From Streptomyces sp. 11x1 (GTDB lineage: Bacteria > Actinomycetota > Actinomycetes > Streptomycetales > Streptomycetaceae), in the NCBI RefSeq assembly GCF_032598905.1, contig NZ_CP122458.1:3720001-3784000 (forward strand): a stretch of DNA of 64,000 nt, given 5' to 3'. The position numbers and the translations under genes are program-made. The first letter of the stretch is position 1; every line of letters starts with the position of its first letter. Positions 7,714 through 15,878 of this stretch are shown one piece after another. The notes below the pieces were generated by a model that searched no databases, was not told the origin of the DNA, and saw only the letters and a program-made list of their open reading frames with translations.

Positions 7714-8484
7714 TCATCGGGGCCACCCCCCGAGGGCCGTGCCCAGCCAGTGGGCTATCGCTTCGCTGCGGGTCGAGCTGTGCAGTTTCGCGAAGATGCG
7801 GTTGATGTGGTTCTTGACGGTCTTCTCACTGATGAAGCAGGTGGCGGCGATCTGACGGTTGTTCATGCCGGACGCGATGAGGTCCATCACCTCCACCTCC
7901 CTTGAACTCAGGCCGAAGGACGGTCGGTTGGAACGGTCGAGAGTACGGCGGTGCGGGGTCGGCACGCGAGCGGAACCCGCCTTTGGCGACTGTGTCATAG
8001 ATGGTTGCAGCTGCGAAGTAAGGTCGTGACTTTCATGTGAAGGTTCGTAGGAAACGCCGAGTGAAGTTGAGACAGTCGCGGAGATGGCCGGGCGCCCCTC
8101 CCGCACCTCCCGTACCGCTGCCATCAGTTCGGGGGCCGTGAAGTCGCCGTGGACCAGGTAGCCGTACGCGCCGCGGCGCAGGGCCTCGGTCACCACCTCG
8201 GGCTCCGTGCTGTAGGTCAGCATCATGACGGGGCAGAGGGCGGCCAGTTCGGGGAGCGCGGTCAGGCCGTCCGTGCCCGGCATGCGGACGTCGAGGAGGG
8301 CGACGTCGGGGCGGTGCCGACGCGCTTCGGTCACGGCTTCCTCGCCGTTCGTGGCCTGGGCCACCACCGTGATGTCGGGGTGCGCGCCCAGCAGCGCCGT
8401 GAGGCCGGCGCGGACCACCGGGTTGTCGTCCGCGACGAGTACGCGGAGGGGCGGGCCGGGGCGTGCCTGCGGCTGGTCAGGCAT
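7714..8484 (-). CDS. LuxR-type response regulator of the Tad locus
   Basis: 256 residues: receiver domain (about 13-130), a roughly 50-residue Ser/Pro-rich linker, and a NarL/LuxR helix-turn-helix (FGLSSREVEVMDLIASGMNN, then ISEKTVKNHINRIFAKL). The phospho-acceptor is the Asp in VALLDVRMPG and the conserved Thr sits in MLTYS. The switch lysine, normally in a YLLK-type motif, is replaced: the sequence reads GYLVHGDF. Output may therefore depend less on classical switching. The start overlaps the kinase stop by 8 nt, so the two are cotranslated as a pair. Likely targets are the pilus genes around it. Confidence 0.9.
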   Translation of the reverse strand: MPDQPQARPGPPLRVLVADDNPVVRAGLTALLGAHPDITVVAQATNGEEAVTEARRHRPDVALLDVRMPGTDGLTALPELAALCPVMMLTYSTEPEVVTEALRRGAYGYLVHGDFTAPELMAAVREVREGRPAISATVSTSLGVSYEPSHESHDLTSQLQPSMTQSPKAGSARVPTPHRRTLDRSNRPSFGLSSREVEVMDLIASGMNNRQIAATCFISEKTVKNHINRIFAKLHSSTRSEAIAHWLGTALGGWPR

Positions 8485-10045
8485 GTGCGGCCTCCTGTCG
8501 GGAGGTGAGGGGAGTGACGGGGGGTTCGGCGGTGGGCAGCGGGAGGGTCAGCCTTACTTCCGTGCCGGTGGGGGTCGTGCGTACGTCGAGGGTCGCGGCC
8601 GTGCGGGCGGCTCGTTCCGCCATGCCCAGGAGGCCGAAGTGGCCGGATCTTTGCGCTTCTTCGAGGGTGAGGGTGGGCGACAGGCCCACTCCGTCGTCCT
8701 TGATCGTGAGGTGGAGCTTGTCCGGTGTGGTCGTCAGGGACACGTCCACTCGCGCCGCGTGGGCGTGGCGGTGGACGTTCTCCAGGGCCTCCGAGGTGAT
8801 GGCCAGGAGGTGGTGGGTCGTCTCGGGTGGGAGGGGTGGGGGTGACGAGCCGGGATGGGGGGCGATGGTGACGTGCGTGGGGAGGGCGGTGCGGGACTCG
8901 AAGTCCGCCGCCCTCGCCTGCAGTTCGGCCGCGAGGTCGGTGGGCGGGGCCGGTGTCGTCAGGTCGGTGTGACGGCGTAGGTCCGTGAGGAGGTCGCGGG
9001 ATTCGGCGGCGGCCCGGCGGGCGGCCGACGCGACCAGGCCGGCCTGTTGTCTGAGGTGGGTCGGGTCGGGGGTGGGGTGGTCGGCCGAGGTCGCCAGGGC
9101 GTCGGCGGCGAGGGCCAGGCCGTGGAGGGTCTTGGCCACCGAGTCGTGGAGGTCGCGGGCCAGGCGGGCGCGTTCGGACTCCACCGCCTCCGCGACCGCC
9201 AGGCGGGAGGTGGCCTCGGCGAGCGCCTGGGTGGCCGTACCGAAGCGGAACATCAGGTTGCGGAGGGTGACGCCGATGATGCCGGCGGCGACGCAGAAGC
9301 CGGCGATGAGGAGGGTGTTGGCGCCCGCGCCGGGGCGGTGTTCCCAGGCCCGGTGGACCGTGAGGAGGACGGCGAGCTGGAGGCCGGTGAGGACGCCGGC
9401 GCCGCGCCAGCCGTAGAGGAGGCCGGAGAGGAGGGGGGTGCAGGCGGTGGCGTAGGCGAGGGGGGAGACCGGGGAGGCAGTGAGGAGGAGGACCGCGCCG
9501 AAGAGGAGGTCCAGGGCCATGAGGGTGGGGTGGGCGAGGAGGCGGGGGGCGAAGCGGTCCCAGTCCCTGAGCATGGCGTACGAGACGGTGATGCCGAGGA
9601 CGGCGGCGATGAGTACGGCGTGGGTCGGGGGGCCGTTGGTGGTGTTGGCCATCGCGAAGGGGGTGCCGATGGTGAGCGTGACCAGGCGGACGGCGAAGGT
9701 CTGGCGGGCCAGGGCCTGGAGGGCGTTGAGCTGGAGGCGGAGGGTGGCGGGGGGTGTGGCGTCGTCGGCGAGGTATCCGGTGGTGGGGGCTTCGCCGGGG
9801 GCGGGCGGCTGTGGGTGGGGGCCCTCGCTGGTGTTGGGCGGGGGCTGCGTGCGGGGGCCCTTGCCGGGGCCGGGCGGGGGTGGGTTCCGCTGCTCGGCGG
9901 TTGCGAGGTGCCTCCTGCGCCCACCCTCCCCCAGTCTCGGCTTCGCTCGACCGGGGGGACCCCCATCGCCCCAGGGGCACGATTGCCCGCAGGAGGGGAG
10001 GGGCGGGAGGTGCAGGCGGGGCCGCCAGGGGATTGGGGGGATCAT
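8477..10045 (-). CDS. Sensor histidine kinase of the Tad locus (NarL-partner type)
   Basis: 522 residues. A roughly 95-residue Pro-rich N-terminus is followed by about six membrane helices (100-275), a HisKA_3 dimerisation helix with the phospho-His in RARLARDLHDSVAKTL, and a GHKL ATPase domain (EALENVHRHA N-box, IKDDGVGL, GHFGLLGMAERA G-box). The ATG at 10045 overlaps the tadC stop as TGATG. A dispersed genomic repeat (9925-9972) is read through inside the Pro-rich N-terminus, so that segment is probably dispensable. No internal ATG or GTG before the first helix was found. It pairs with the response regulator that follows. Confidence 0.88.
   Translation of the reverse strand: MIPPIPWRPRLHLPPLPSCGQSCPWGDGGPPGRAKPRLGEGGRRRHLATAEQRNPPPPGPGKGPRTQPPPNTSEGPHPQPPAPGEAPTTGYLADDATPPATLRLQLNALQALARQTFAVRLVTLTIGTPFAMANTTNGPPTHAVLIAAVLGITVSYAMLRDWDRFAPRLLAHPTLMALDLLFGAVLLLTASPVSPLAYATACTPLLSGLLYGWRGAGVLTGLQLAVLLTVHRAWEHRPGAGANTLLIAGFCVAAGIIGVTLRNLMFRFGTATQALAEATSRLAVAEAVESERARLARDLHDSVAKTLHGLALAADALATSADHPTPDPTHLRQQAGLVASAARRAAAESRDLLTDLRRHTDLTTPAPPTDLAAELQARAADFESRTALPTHVTIAPHPGSSPPPLPPETTHHLLAITSEALENVHRHAHAARVDVSLTTTPDKLHLTIKDDGVGLSPTLTLEEAQRSGHFGLLGMAERAARTAATLDVRTTPTGTEVRLTLPLPTAEPPVTPLTSRQEAAHA
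9925..9972. repeat. Dispersed repeat, CTCGGCTTCGCTCGA type, inside the kinase gene
   Basis: ACCCTCCCCCAGTCTCGGC, then TTCGCTCGACCGGGGGGACC and a CCCATCGCCCC tail. The same core occurs at about 46465-46505 in an intergenic gap. This copy lies within the first 50 codons of the histidine kinase frame. Confidence 0.6.
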
Positions 10046-10965
10046 CAGCGGCCCAGGATTTCGCCGAAGTTTGTTCCTGAGCCCAGGAACATGCCCGCGG
10101 CGATGAGGATCATCGTGGCCGGGAGCATGAAGACGAGGGTGACGAGGGTGGCCTTGGGGATGGTGCGGGCGGCTCGGCGGCGGGCGTTCTGCGCGTCGGT
10201 GCGGCGCATGTCCGCGGCCAGCTGGATCAGGGTCTCGGCGATGGGGGAACCCAGCTCCTCGCCCTGTTGGAGGGCCGAGACGAACTGGGCCACCTGTTCG
10301 GAGGAGTTGCGCCTGCGGAGTTCGTCGAAGGCCTGGCGGCGGCTGACGCCCATGTCCATCTGGCGGAGTGTGATGCGCAGTTCGTCGGCCCAGGGGCCCT
10401 CGTACTTCTCGGCGACCCGGTCCAGCGCTTGGCGGAAGCCCAGCCCCGCCGAGACCACGACCGCGAGCACGTCGAGGAAGTCGGGCAGCGTGCGGTCGAT
10501 GACGTCCTTGCGCTCGCGCACGGCCTGCCAGATCGCCGCGTCGGCGGCGAGGAGACCGAAGGCGAAGGTGAACGCGGCGAACAGGGGGCGTCCGCTGGTG
10601 AGGAAGACGAGGCCCATGAAGGCGCCGAAGAAGCCGTAGACGGCCCGGCGGGCGGCGTAGCGGTTGAGGGTGAGGCCGCCGGGGTTGCCGGCCATGTCGA
10701 TGCGGTGGCGTTTGGCCTCGACCCGGCGCGGGCCCATGAGGCGCAGCACGAGGGGCGCGAAGCGCATGCCCAGACGGTCGACCGCCGAACCCGTCCTGGA
10801 GACGCGGGTGGCGCCCACCTCCAGGGCGAGGGCGAGGTCGCTGGGGAGTTTCGCGTCCGCGCGGATCATGCGGATGCCCAGGAGGACGCCCGCCACGGAG
10901 ATCGCCATCAGGAGGGCCAGGAGGAGCGGGAGGAAGGAGGGCGTCGAGGTCGTCATGTCGGTCAC
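10045..10965 (-). CDS. tadC: TadC pilus assembly membrane protein
   Basis: 306 residues of the type II secretion F (GspF/TadC) family. One N-terminal helix is followed by a cytosolic domain and three more hydrophobic segments. The family-typical GLGFRQALDRVAEKYEGPWA, EQVAQFVSALQQGEELGSPI and RRAARTIPKATLVTLVFML blocks are all visible. It forms the inner-membrane platform with TadB. The GTG start at 10965 has AGAAGG 5 nt upstream and lies 10 nt after the tadB stop. Its stop overlaps the kinase start, tying the two-component system to the pilus operon. Confidence 0.88.
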   Translation of the reverse strand: MTDMTTSTPSFLPLLLALLMAISVAGVLLGIRMIRADAKLPSDLALALEVGATRVSRTGSAVDRLGMRFAPLVLRLMGPRRVEAKRHRIDMAGNPGGLTLNRYAARRAVYGFFGAFMGLVFLTSGRPLFAAFTFAFGLLAADAAIWQAVRERKDVIDRTLPDFLDVLAVVVSAGLGFRQALDRVAEKYEGPWADELRITLRQMDMGVSRRQAFDELRRRNSSEQVAQFVSALQQGEELGSPIAETLIQLAADMRRTDAQNARRRAARTIPKATLVTLVFMLPATMILIAAGMFLGSGTNFGEILGR

Positions 10966-10975
10966 CGGGGCCTTC

Positions 10976-11932
10976 TCATACTTCGATCTTGCCGAGGCGG
11001 CGGATGACGAAGAAACCGATCGTGTAGAGGCCGATCGAGATCAGGACCAGGAGTTGACCGAGGGGCGAGCCGGTCACCCGGGCCAGGGCGCCGTCGTTCG
11101 AGGAGTTGATCAGGAGGAGCGAGCCGAGGCCCAGGAGGGGGACGGTGAAGGCCGTCGCGTTGACCTCGGAGAGCATCGTGCGGACCTCCCGGCGGGTCTC
11201 CTTGCGGTCCTCCAGGGTCTGGGTGAGGTTGCGCAGCGAGCTGACCACCGTTCCGCCCGCCTTGTTGGACAGGACGAGGGTGGTGACGAGGACGATCAGT
11301 TCGCGGGAGGGGAGGCGTTCGGCGAGTTCGCCGAGGGCGTCGTCGACCGAGCGGCCGAGCGCCAACTGGTCGGCGACCCGCGCCAGTTCCTCACCGGCCG
11401 GGGCTTCCAGTTCCTCCGCCGCCATCGCCAGGGCCGTACGCAGGGCCAGGCCGGCGGCGGTGGCGTTGGCGAGGAGGCGGGCCACGTCCGGGAGTTGGTT
11501 GATGAAGGCCTCGATGCGTTTCTGACGCTGCCAGTTGAGGAAGATGGCGGCCGCCCATACGCCCACGGCACCCGCGATCGGGCCGAAGAAGGGGGCCAGG
11601 GTGGCGGCGGCGACCAGCCAGAGCGCCACGACGAGGAGGGCGACGTAGGTCGCGAACTCCCCCGCCGTGAGGTCCAGTCCGGTCGTGTTCAGCCGGAGGT
11701 GGATCGCGCGGCCCAGGCGGGTGCGGCGCAGGCGGCGGTCGACGGCCGTGAAGCGTCGCACGCGGCCCGTCGCCGTGCGGAGCGGGCCGCCCTGCCGGCC
11801 CGCGAGACGATCGACGAGGGCCTGGCGCTGGGCCCGGCCGGAGGCGTACACATGCGCACCCGCGACGGCGAGGGTGCCGCAGAGGACGGTGGCGCCGAGC
11901 GCCAGCAGGGTGGTGTTGTCGGTGGTCGCCAT
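10976..11932 (-). CDS. tadB: TadB pilus assembly membrane protein
   Basis: 318 residues of the GspF/TadB family: N-terminal helix, basic cytosolic stretch, two helices near 90-135, then the conserved soluble segment (VARLLANATAAGLALRTALA, GRSVDDALGELAERLPSREL, LVLSNKAGGTVVSSLRNLTQ). It ends with two C-terminal helices. It pairs with TadC and with the TadA ATPase encoded just upstream. The ATG at 11932 has AGGTAGGA upstream and follows the tadA stop by 30 nt. The minus-strand operon context is intact. Confidence 0.88.
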   Translation of the reverse strand: MATTDNTTLLALGATVLCGTLAVAGAHVYASGRAQRQALVDRLAGRQGGPLRTATGRVRRFTAVDRRLRRTRLGRAIHLRLNTTGLDLTAGEFATYVALLVVALWLVAAATLAPFFGPIAGAVGVWAAAIFLNWQRQKRIEAFINQLPDVARLLANATAAGLALRTALAMAAEELEAPAGEELARVADQLALGRSVDDALGELAERLPSRELIVLVTTLVLSNKAGGTVVSSLRNLTQTLEDRKETRREVRTMLSEVNATAFTVPLLGLGSLLLINSSNDGALARVTGSPLGQLLVLISIGLYTIGFFVIRRLGKIEV

Positions 11933-11962
11933 GGTCGGTCCTACCTCCTCGGGGGCTCTCGG

Positions 11963-13303
11963 CTATCCGATGGCCTGGCGGGTGTTGAGCGGGTCGATGG
12001 CCTCGGCCACGCCGTACGCGGGCGGCAGCGGCTCGTTGGCCACGTACAGCTTCTCCGCGACGGGGCGGGGTATCGGCAGGTGCTCGAAGCGGCCGTGGAC
12101 GACACGGTCGGCGCCGAGGGGGTCCGGGGCGAAGCGGGACACGGTCGCGATCCGGAACTGTTCGCGGCCGTGCGAGACGAGCAGGGCGATCTCGGTGACC
12201 TTGCGGGAACCGTCGGCGAAGCGGGTGAGCTGGACGACCACGTCCACCGCCGAGTTGATCTGGTCCTTGAGGGCCTCGAAGGGGATGAGGACCTCGGACA
12301 TCGAGCCGAGGGTCTGCAGGCGCATCAGCGCGTCCTCGGCGGAGTTGGCGTGGACCGTGGCGAGGGAGCCGTCGTGGCCGGTCGACATGGCCTGGAGCAT
12401 GTCGAGGGTCTCACCGCCCCGGACCTCACCGACGATGATGCGGTCGGGGCGCATCCGGAGGGAGTTGCGGACCAGGTCGCGGATGGTGATCTGGCCCTTT
12501 CCCTCGATGTTGGGGGGCCTCGATTCGAGGCGGATGACGTGGTCCTGCTGGAGTTGGAGTTCGGCGGAGTCCTCGATGGTGATGATGCGTTCGCGGGGTG
12601 GGATGAGGCCGGAGAGGGCGTTGAGGAGCGTTGTCTTTCCGGTGCCGGTACCGCCGCTGACGATCACGTTGAAGCGGGCGCGGACGAACGCCGCGAGGAG
12701 CATCAGCATCTGCTCGTCGAGAGAGCCGAGGTCGATGAGCTCGGGGAGGGTGTACGCGCGGGGGAAACGGCGGATCGTGAGGGTGGGGCCGGTGAGGGCC
12801 AGCGGGGGGATGATCACGTTGACGCGCTCACCGGTGGGGAGGCGGGCGTCGACCATGGGGTTCGATTCGTCGACCCGGCGGTTGACGGTCGAGACGATGC
12901 GTTCGATCGTCTGCATCAGCTGGTCGGTGGAGGCGAAGCGCAGCGGCAGTTGCTCCACGCGGCCGCCCCGCTCGACGAAGATCGAGTCGGGGCCGTTGAC
13001 CATGATCTCCGTGACCGAGGCATCGGCGAGGAGGGGTTCGAGGACGCCCAGGCCCAGGGCCTCGTCGACGACCCGGCGGATCAGCTGGGAGCGTTCGCCC
13101 GAGGAGAGGACCGGGCCCTCCCGGCTGATGATGTGGCCGAGCACGCGTTCCAGGCGGGCTCTGCGGTCGGCTGCGGTCAGGGCCGACATCTCGGCGAGGT
13201 CGATCTCTTCGAGGAGCTTGGCGCGGTAGACGGCCACGAGGTGTCCGTCCTCGCGTCCGGCTCCCCCCTCGTCGGGGGCGGCGATACGGGATCGCAGGCT
13301 CAT
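11963..13303 (-). CDS. tadA: TadA/CpaF family secretion ATPase
   Basis: 446 residues, normal length for TadA/CpaF. The N-terminal CpaF domain is followed by a RecA-like core with Walker A GGTGTGKT at about 217-224, an Asp box (RIITIEDSAE), Walker B (RPDRIIVGEVRGGE near 293) and the His box GSLATVHANS. It powers polymerisation of Flp pilin on the cytosolic face of TadB/TadC. The ATG is at 13303, with GAGAAG immediately upstream and GAGAGGAG a little further away. A G-rich tract separates it from the tadE gene. Confidence 0.93.
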   Translation of the reverse strand: MSLRSRIAAPDEGGAGREDGHLVAVYRAKLLEEIDLAEMSALTAADRRARLERVLGHIISREGPVLSSGERSQLIRRVVDEALGLGVLEPLLADASVTEIMVNGPDSIFVERGGRVEQLPLRFASTDQLMQTIERIVSTVNRRVDESNPMVDARLPTGERVNVIIPPLALTGPTLTIRRFPRAYTLPELIDLGSLDEQMLMLLAAFVRARFNVIVSGGTGTGKTTLLNALSGLIPPRERIITIEDSAELQLQQDHVIRLESRPPNIEGKGQITIRDLVRNSLRMRPDRIIVGEVRGGETLDMLQAMSTGHDGSLATVHANSAEDALMRLQTLGSMSEVLIPFEALKDQINSAVDVVVQLTRFADGSRKVTEIALLVSHGREQFRIATVSRFAPDPLGADRVVHGRFEHLPIPRPVAEKLYVANEPLPPAYGVAEAIDPLNTRQAIG

Positions 13304-13322
13304 CTTCTCGTCAACTCCTCTC

Positions 13323-13364
13323 GGGGGGGGCGGGGGCGGGGGTTGGGGTTGGGGGGGGCGGGGG
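13323..13364. repeat. G-tract cluster with quadruplex potential between tadE and tadA
   Basis: At least six runs of four to eight G lie on the plus strand, separated by one or two bases (C or TT). This fits a G-quadruplex. Because the genes run on the minus strand, their transcript carries the C-rich complement and the G-rich strand is the template. Confidence 0.6.
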
Positions 13365-13865
13365 TCAGGGGTCGAGGTCGTTCGGCATGGTGGCCGAGCG
13401 TTCCACGGAGACCGGGTCGAAGAGGGGGATCACGGAGGGGACGGTGACGACGACCGTGGCGGTGGTGGTGTCCGTGCCGCCGCCTCCCGGGTCGACGGAG
13501 GGGTCCAGCCACGCGCTCGCCGCGGCGGCGCCCGCGGCCGCGCCCGTGCCGGGCTGGAGCGACTCGGCGCGGGCGGCTGCGCGGGCGGCCGAGCCTGCCT
13601 GGCTGATGCCGTAGCCGATCAGGCCCAGTTGGATCGCCGCCATGCCTACGAGGAGCAGGATGGGGAGGAAGCCGGCGAACTCCAGGATGGAGGAGCCTCG
13701 GTCGTTCCAGCGGCGTCCCGTGGGTTTGGGGTTCGCGCGGGGGCGGTGGGTGGGTCGGGGGCGCGCCGGCGCGCGGTGGGTGGGTCGGGGGTGCCGGTGG
13801 GTCTTCGCGGGTGCGTCGGCTTTCCGCCGGTGTGCATGCGTGTTGTCGGGGGTTCGGACGGTCAT
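13365..13865 (-). CDS. TadE-family pilus protein
   Basis: 166 residues. A basic, Pro/His-rich N-terminus of about 52 residues precedes NDRGSSILEFAGFLPILLLV, the TadE signature: charged DRGS, then a single membrane helix with Glu at its start. An extracytoplasmic tail follows. It is a probable pseudopilin or minor pilin. The ATG at 13865 overlaps the stop of the CpaE-TadE gene (ATGA). The long basic leader before the helix is unusual for TadE. Confidence 0.82.
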   Translation of the reverse strand: MTVRTPDNTHAHRRKADAPAKTHRHPRPTHRAPARPRPTHRPRANPKPTGRRWNDRGSSILEFAGFLPILLLVGMAAIQLGLIGYGISQAGSAARAAARAESLQPGTGAAAGAAAASAWLDPSVDPGGGGTDTTTATVVVTVPSVIPLFDPVSVERSATMPNDLDP

Positions 13866-15475
13866 GGTGTGTCCCCCTCCAGTGCCGCGCCCGCCTCGCC
13901 GTTGACCGTCCAGCCCGTGTCGAAGCCGGGGAAGAAGAGGGGGACGTTGGCCTGGACCTCGGCTCGCATGACGGGGCCCGCGGGGGCGCAGTCGATGGAG
14001 GTGTCGCTCCAGGCGCCCGGGAGGTTCGCGCTGCCCGCGCTCTCGCAGGCACCGGCGATGTCGCCGTCCACCGCGTACGCGGCGGTGGCGGCGCGGGCGG
14101 CCTCGTCGGCGGCGTTTCCGGCGAGGGAGTAGGTGTAGCCGTAGAGGGCCGCCTGCCAGAGGATCGTCATGGTGATCAGGATCAGGGGGAGCATGCCGGC
14201 GAATTCGAGGGTCGCCGAGCCCCGGTCGCCGCCCTTGCGGCGCAGGACGAGGGCGCCCCGGTCGGAGGAGCGGCGGCGTCGGCCGCCGTGGCCGTGTTCC
14301 GGCGGGGCGACCAGTTCCAGTTCACCGGCCAGCGCCCAGAGCGCCTGTTTGACGACGGAGCGGGCGTCGAGGTCCTGGAGGCGGCCCGCGTCGACCACGG
14401 ACTGGAGTTCCTTGAAGGCGGCGGGGACGGCGGCGCGGGCCACCTTGGTGCCGGTGACCTTCTCGACCAGGGGCGGCTGGATCTCCGTGGCGCGCGAGAG
14501 GCGGTTGACGACCGTCAGGGTCTCCTCGGCCTTGCGGATCTGAAGGCGGTCCCAGAGGCGGACCATGCGCTTGGCGGCGCGGACCGCGACGACGTCCGGG
14601 GTGACGAGCAGGAGGGCCTGGTCGGCCATCTCGACAGCCGCCGCGGTGGCCGCGTTCATCTGGGATCCGCAGTCGACGACCACCACGTCGTGCCGGGAGC
14701 GGAGGGTGGCCACCACCTGGCGGGCCACCCGGTCCGTCACCTCCTCGCCGCGTTCGCCCTCGGCGGGGGCGAGGAGGAGGGAGACACCGGTGTCGTGGGC
14801 GTAGACGGCCTCCTGGAGCACCCGGGGGTTGAGGTCCGTGATGGCGGCCAGGTCGGCGACCGAGCGGCGGAACTGCACGTCGAGGTACGAGGCCACGTCC
14901 CCCGACTGGAGGTCGAAGTCGAGGAGGGCGACCGTACGGCCGGACGCGCGGGCCGCGAGGGCGAGTTGGACGGCGGTCACGGTGGCGCCGACACCGCCCT
15001 TGGCCCCGCTGACCGTGACGACGGTGCCGCCGGGGCCCGCGTACAGCTCGGGCGCGCCGCTGCCCAGATGGCGTCGCATGCCCGCCGACCAGGCGGCGGC
15101 GGCCTGGACGCGCTCGGCGAGGGCCTCGTAGGAGAGGGGGAGCTGGACGATGCCCCGGGCACCGGAGTCCATGGCGGCGGTGAGGACGCCGGTGCTGGTG
15201 TCGGAGGTGACGAGCACGACGCCGACCGCCGGGAAGCGCAGGACGAGATCGCGGACCAGGTCCAACGCCGGTACCGGGCCGATGCGTTCGTGGACGAGGA
15301 CGACCTCCGGCAGCTCGTCCAGCGAGTCGGCGGCCAGCCGCGCCAGGGTGTCCAGCAGCGCGGTGGAGTCGGAGACGGGCGGTGCCGGTTCCGCGTCGGT
15401 GAGCTGGCCGAGGAGGGTGGTGAGGGCGCGGGCCGAGTCGACGTCGCCGGCGGCGGGGAGGATGCGGATGGTCAT
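13862..15475 (-). CDS. CpaE/TadZ-type ATPase fused to a TadE domain
   Basis: 537 residues joining two Tad parts. Residues 1 to about 150 form a receiver-like N-domain. About 155-400 is a MinD/CpaE P-loop ATPase with the deviant Walker A VSGAKGGVGATVTA (Thr/Ser position altered) and DVVVVDCGSQ. After about 400 comes a helical tail, then GDRGSATLEFAGMLPLILIT, a TadE signature with one membrane helix and an extracellular tail with two cysteines. The fusion would tether the localisation ATPase to the membrane. The ATG at 15475 is the start of recognisable sequence, but the frame is open upstream to GTG 15748, through in-frame tandem repeats. Confidence 0.85.
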   Translation of the reverse strand: MTIRILPAAGDVDSARALTTLLGQLTDAEPAPPVSDSTALLDTLARLAADSLDELPEVVLVHERIGPVPALDLVRDLVLRFPAVGVVLVTSDTSTGVLTAAMDSGARGIVQLPLSYEALAERVQAAAAWSAGMRRHLGSGAPELYAGPGGTVVTVSGAKGGVGATVTAVQLALAARASGRTVALLDFDLQSGDVASYLDVQFRRSVADLAAITDLNPRVLQEAVYAHDTGVSLLLAPAEGERGEEVTDRVARQVVATLRSRHDVVVVDCGSQMNAATAAAVEMADQALLLVTPDVVAVRAAKRMVRLWDRLQIRKAEETLTVVNRLSRATEIQPPLVEKVTGTKVARAAVPAAFKELQSVVDAGRLQDLDARSVVKQALWALAGELELVAPPEHGHGGRRRRSSDRGALVLRRKGGDRGSATLEFAGMLPLILITMTILWQAALYGYTYSLAGNAADEAARAATAAYAVDGDIAGACESAGSANLPGAWSDTSIDCAPAGPVMRAEVQANVPLFFPGFDTGWTVNGEAGAALEGDTP

Positions 15476-15505
15476 CGGCGGATCCCCGTTCGTGGGGCGA
15501 AGGAC

Positions 15506-15691
15506 GCGGAGGGCGAGGAGATCACGGCGGTCGGACGGAGTGCGGAGGGCGAGGAGATCACGGCGATCGGGAGGGGTGCGGAGGTCTCGGTCGGGCGGGG
15601 TACGGGCGTCGCGCACCGGCGGGGTTCGCCGTGCGCCGCGCGCCAGCGGGGTTGGCCGTGCGCCGCGCACCGGCAGGATTCGCCGTACGCC
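15506..15691. repeat. Tandem repeats upstream of the CpaE-TadE gene
   Basis: Three 27-bp units at 15611-15637, 15638-15664 and 15665-15691, and two 36-bp units starting at 15506 and 15542. Both periods are multiples of three. In the CpaE frame they read as 9-residue Arg/Pro units (ARPTPLARG, ARRTPPVRD) and 12-residue units (DRRDLLALRTPS). An alternative frame from ATG 15867 (TAGGAGG upstream) to a TGA overlapping the cpaE ATG would give a 131-residue low-complexity protein. Which frame is used is unresolved. Confidence 0.55.
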
Positions 15692-15878
15692 GTACGCCGC
15701 GACCACGTTCCCGGCGTACCGGGCTCCCTCGATCCACTCGCCGCCCACGGCGCCCCGGTGCGCCGTGCCCCCCTGAGCATGCCCAGCCTCGGCACGCCCA
15801 TCCGTAGGCGCATTCGACGCACCCCCGTTCGAGGTGCCCTCGTGCGGACGTTCCGGACCGACCTCATCGCGGGGCCTC

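Noticed and set aside
10664..13447. A very long plus-strand open frame across tadB/tadA
   Set aside because: It is the antisense shadow of well-supported Tad genes; its translation is Glu/Gly/Arg-rich low complexity, typical of high-GC opposite-strand frames.
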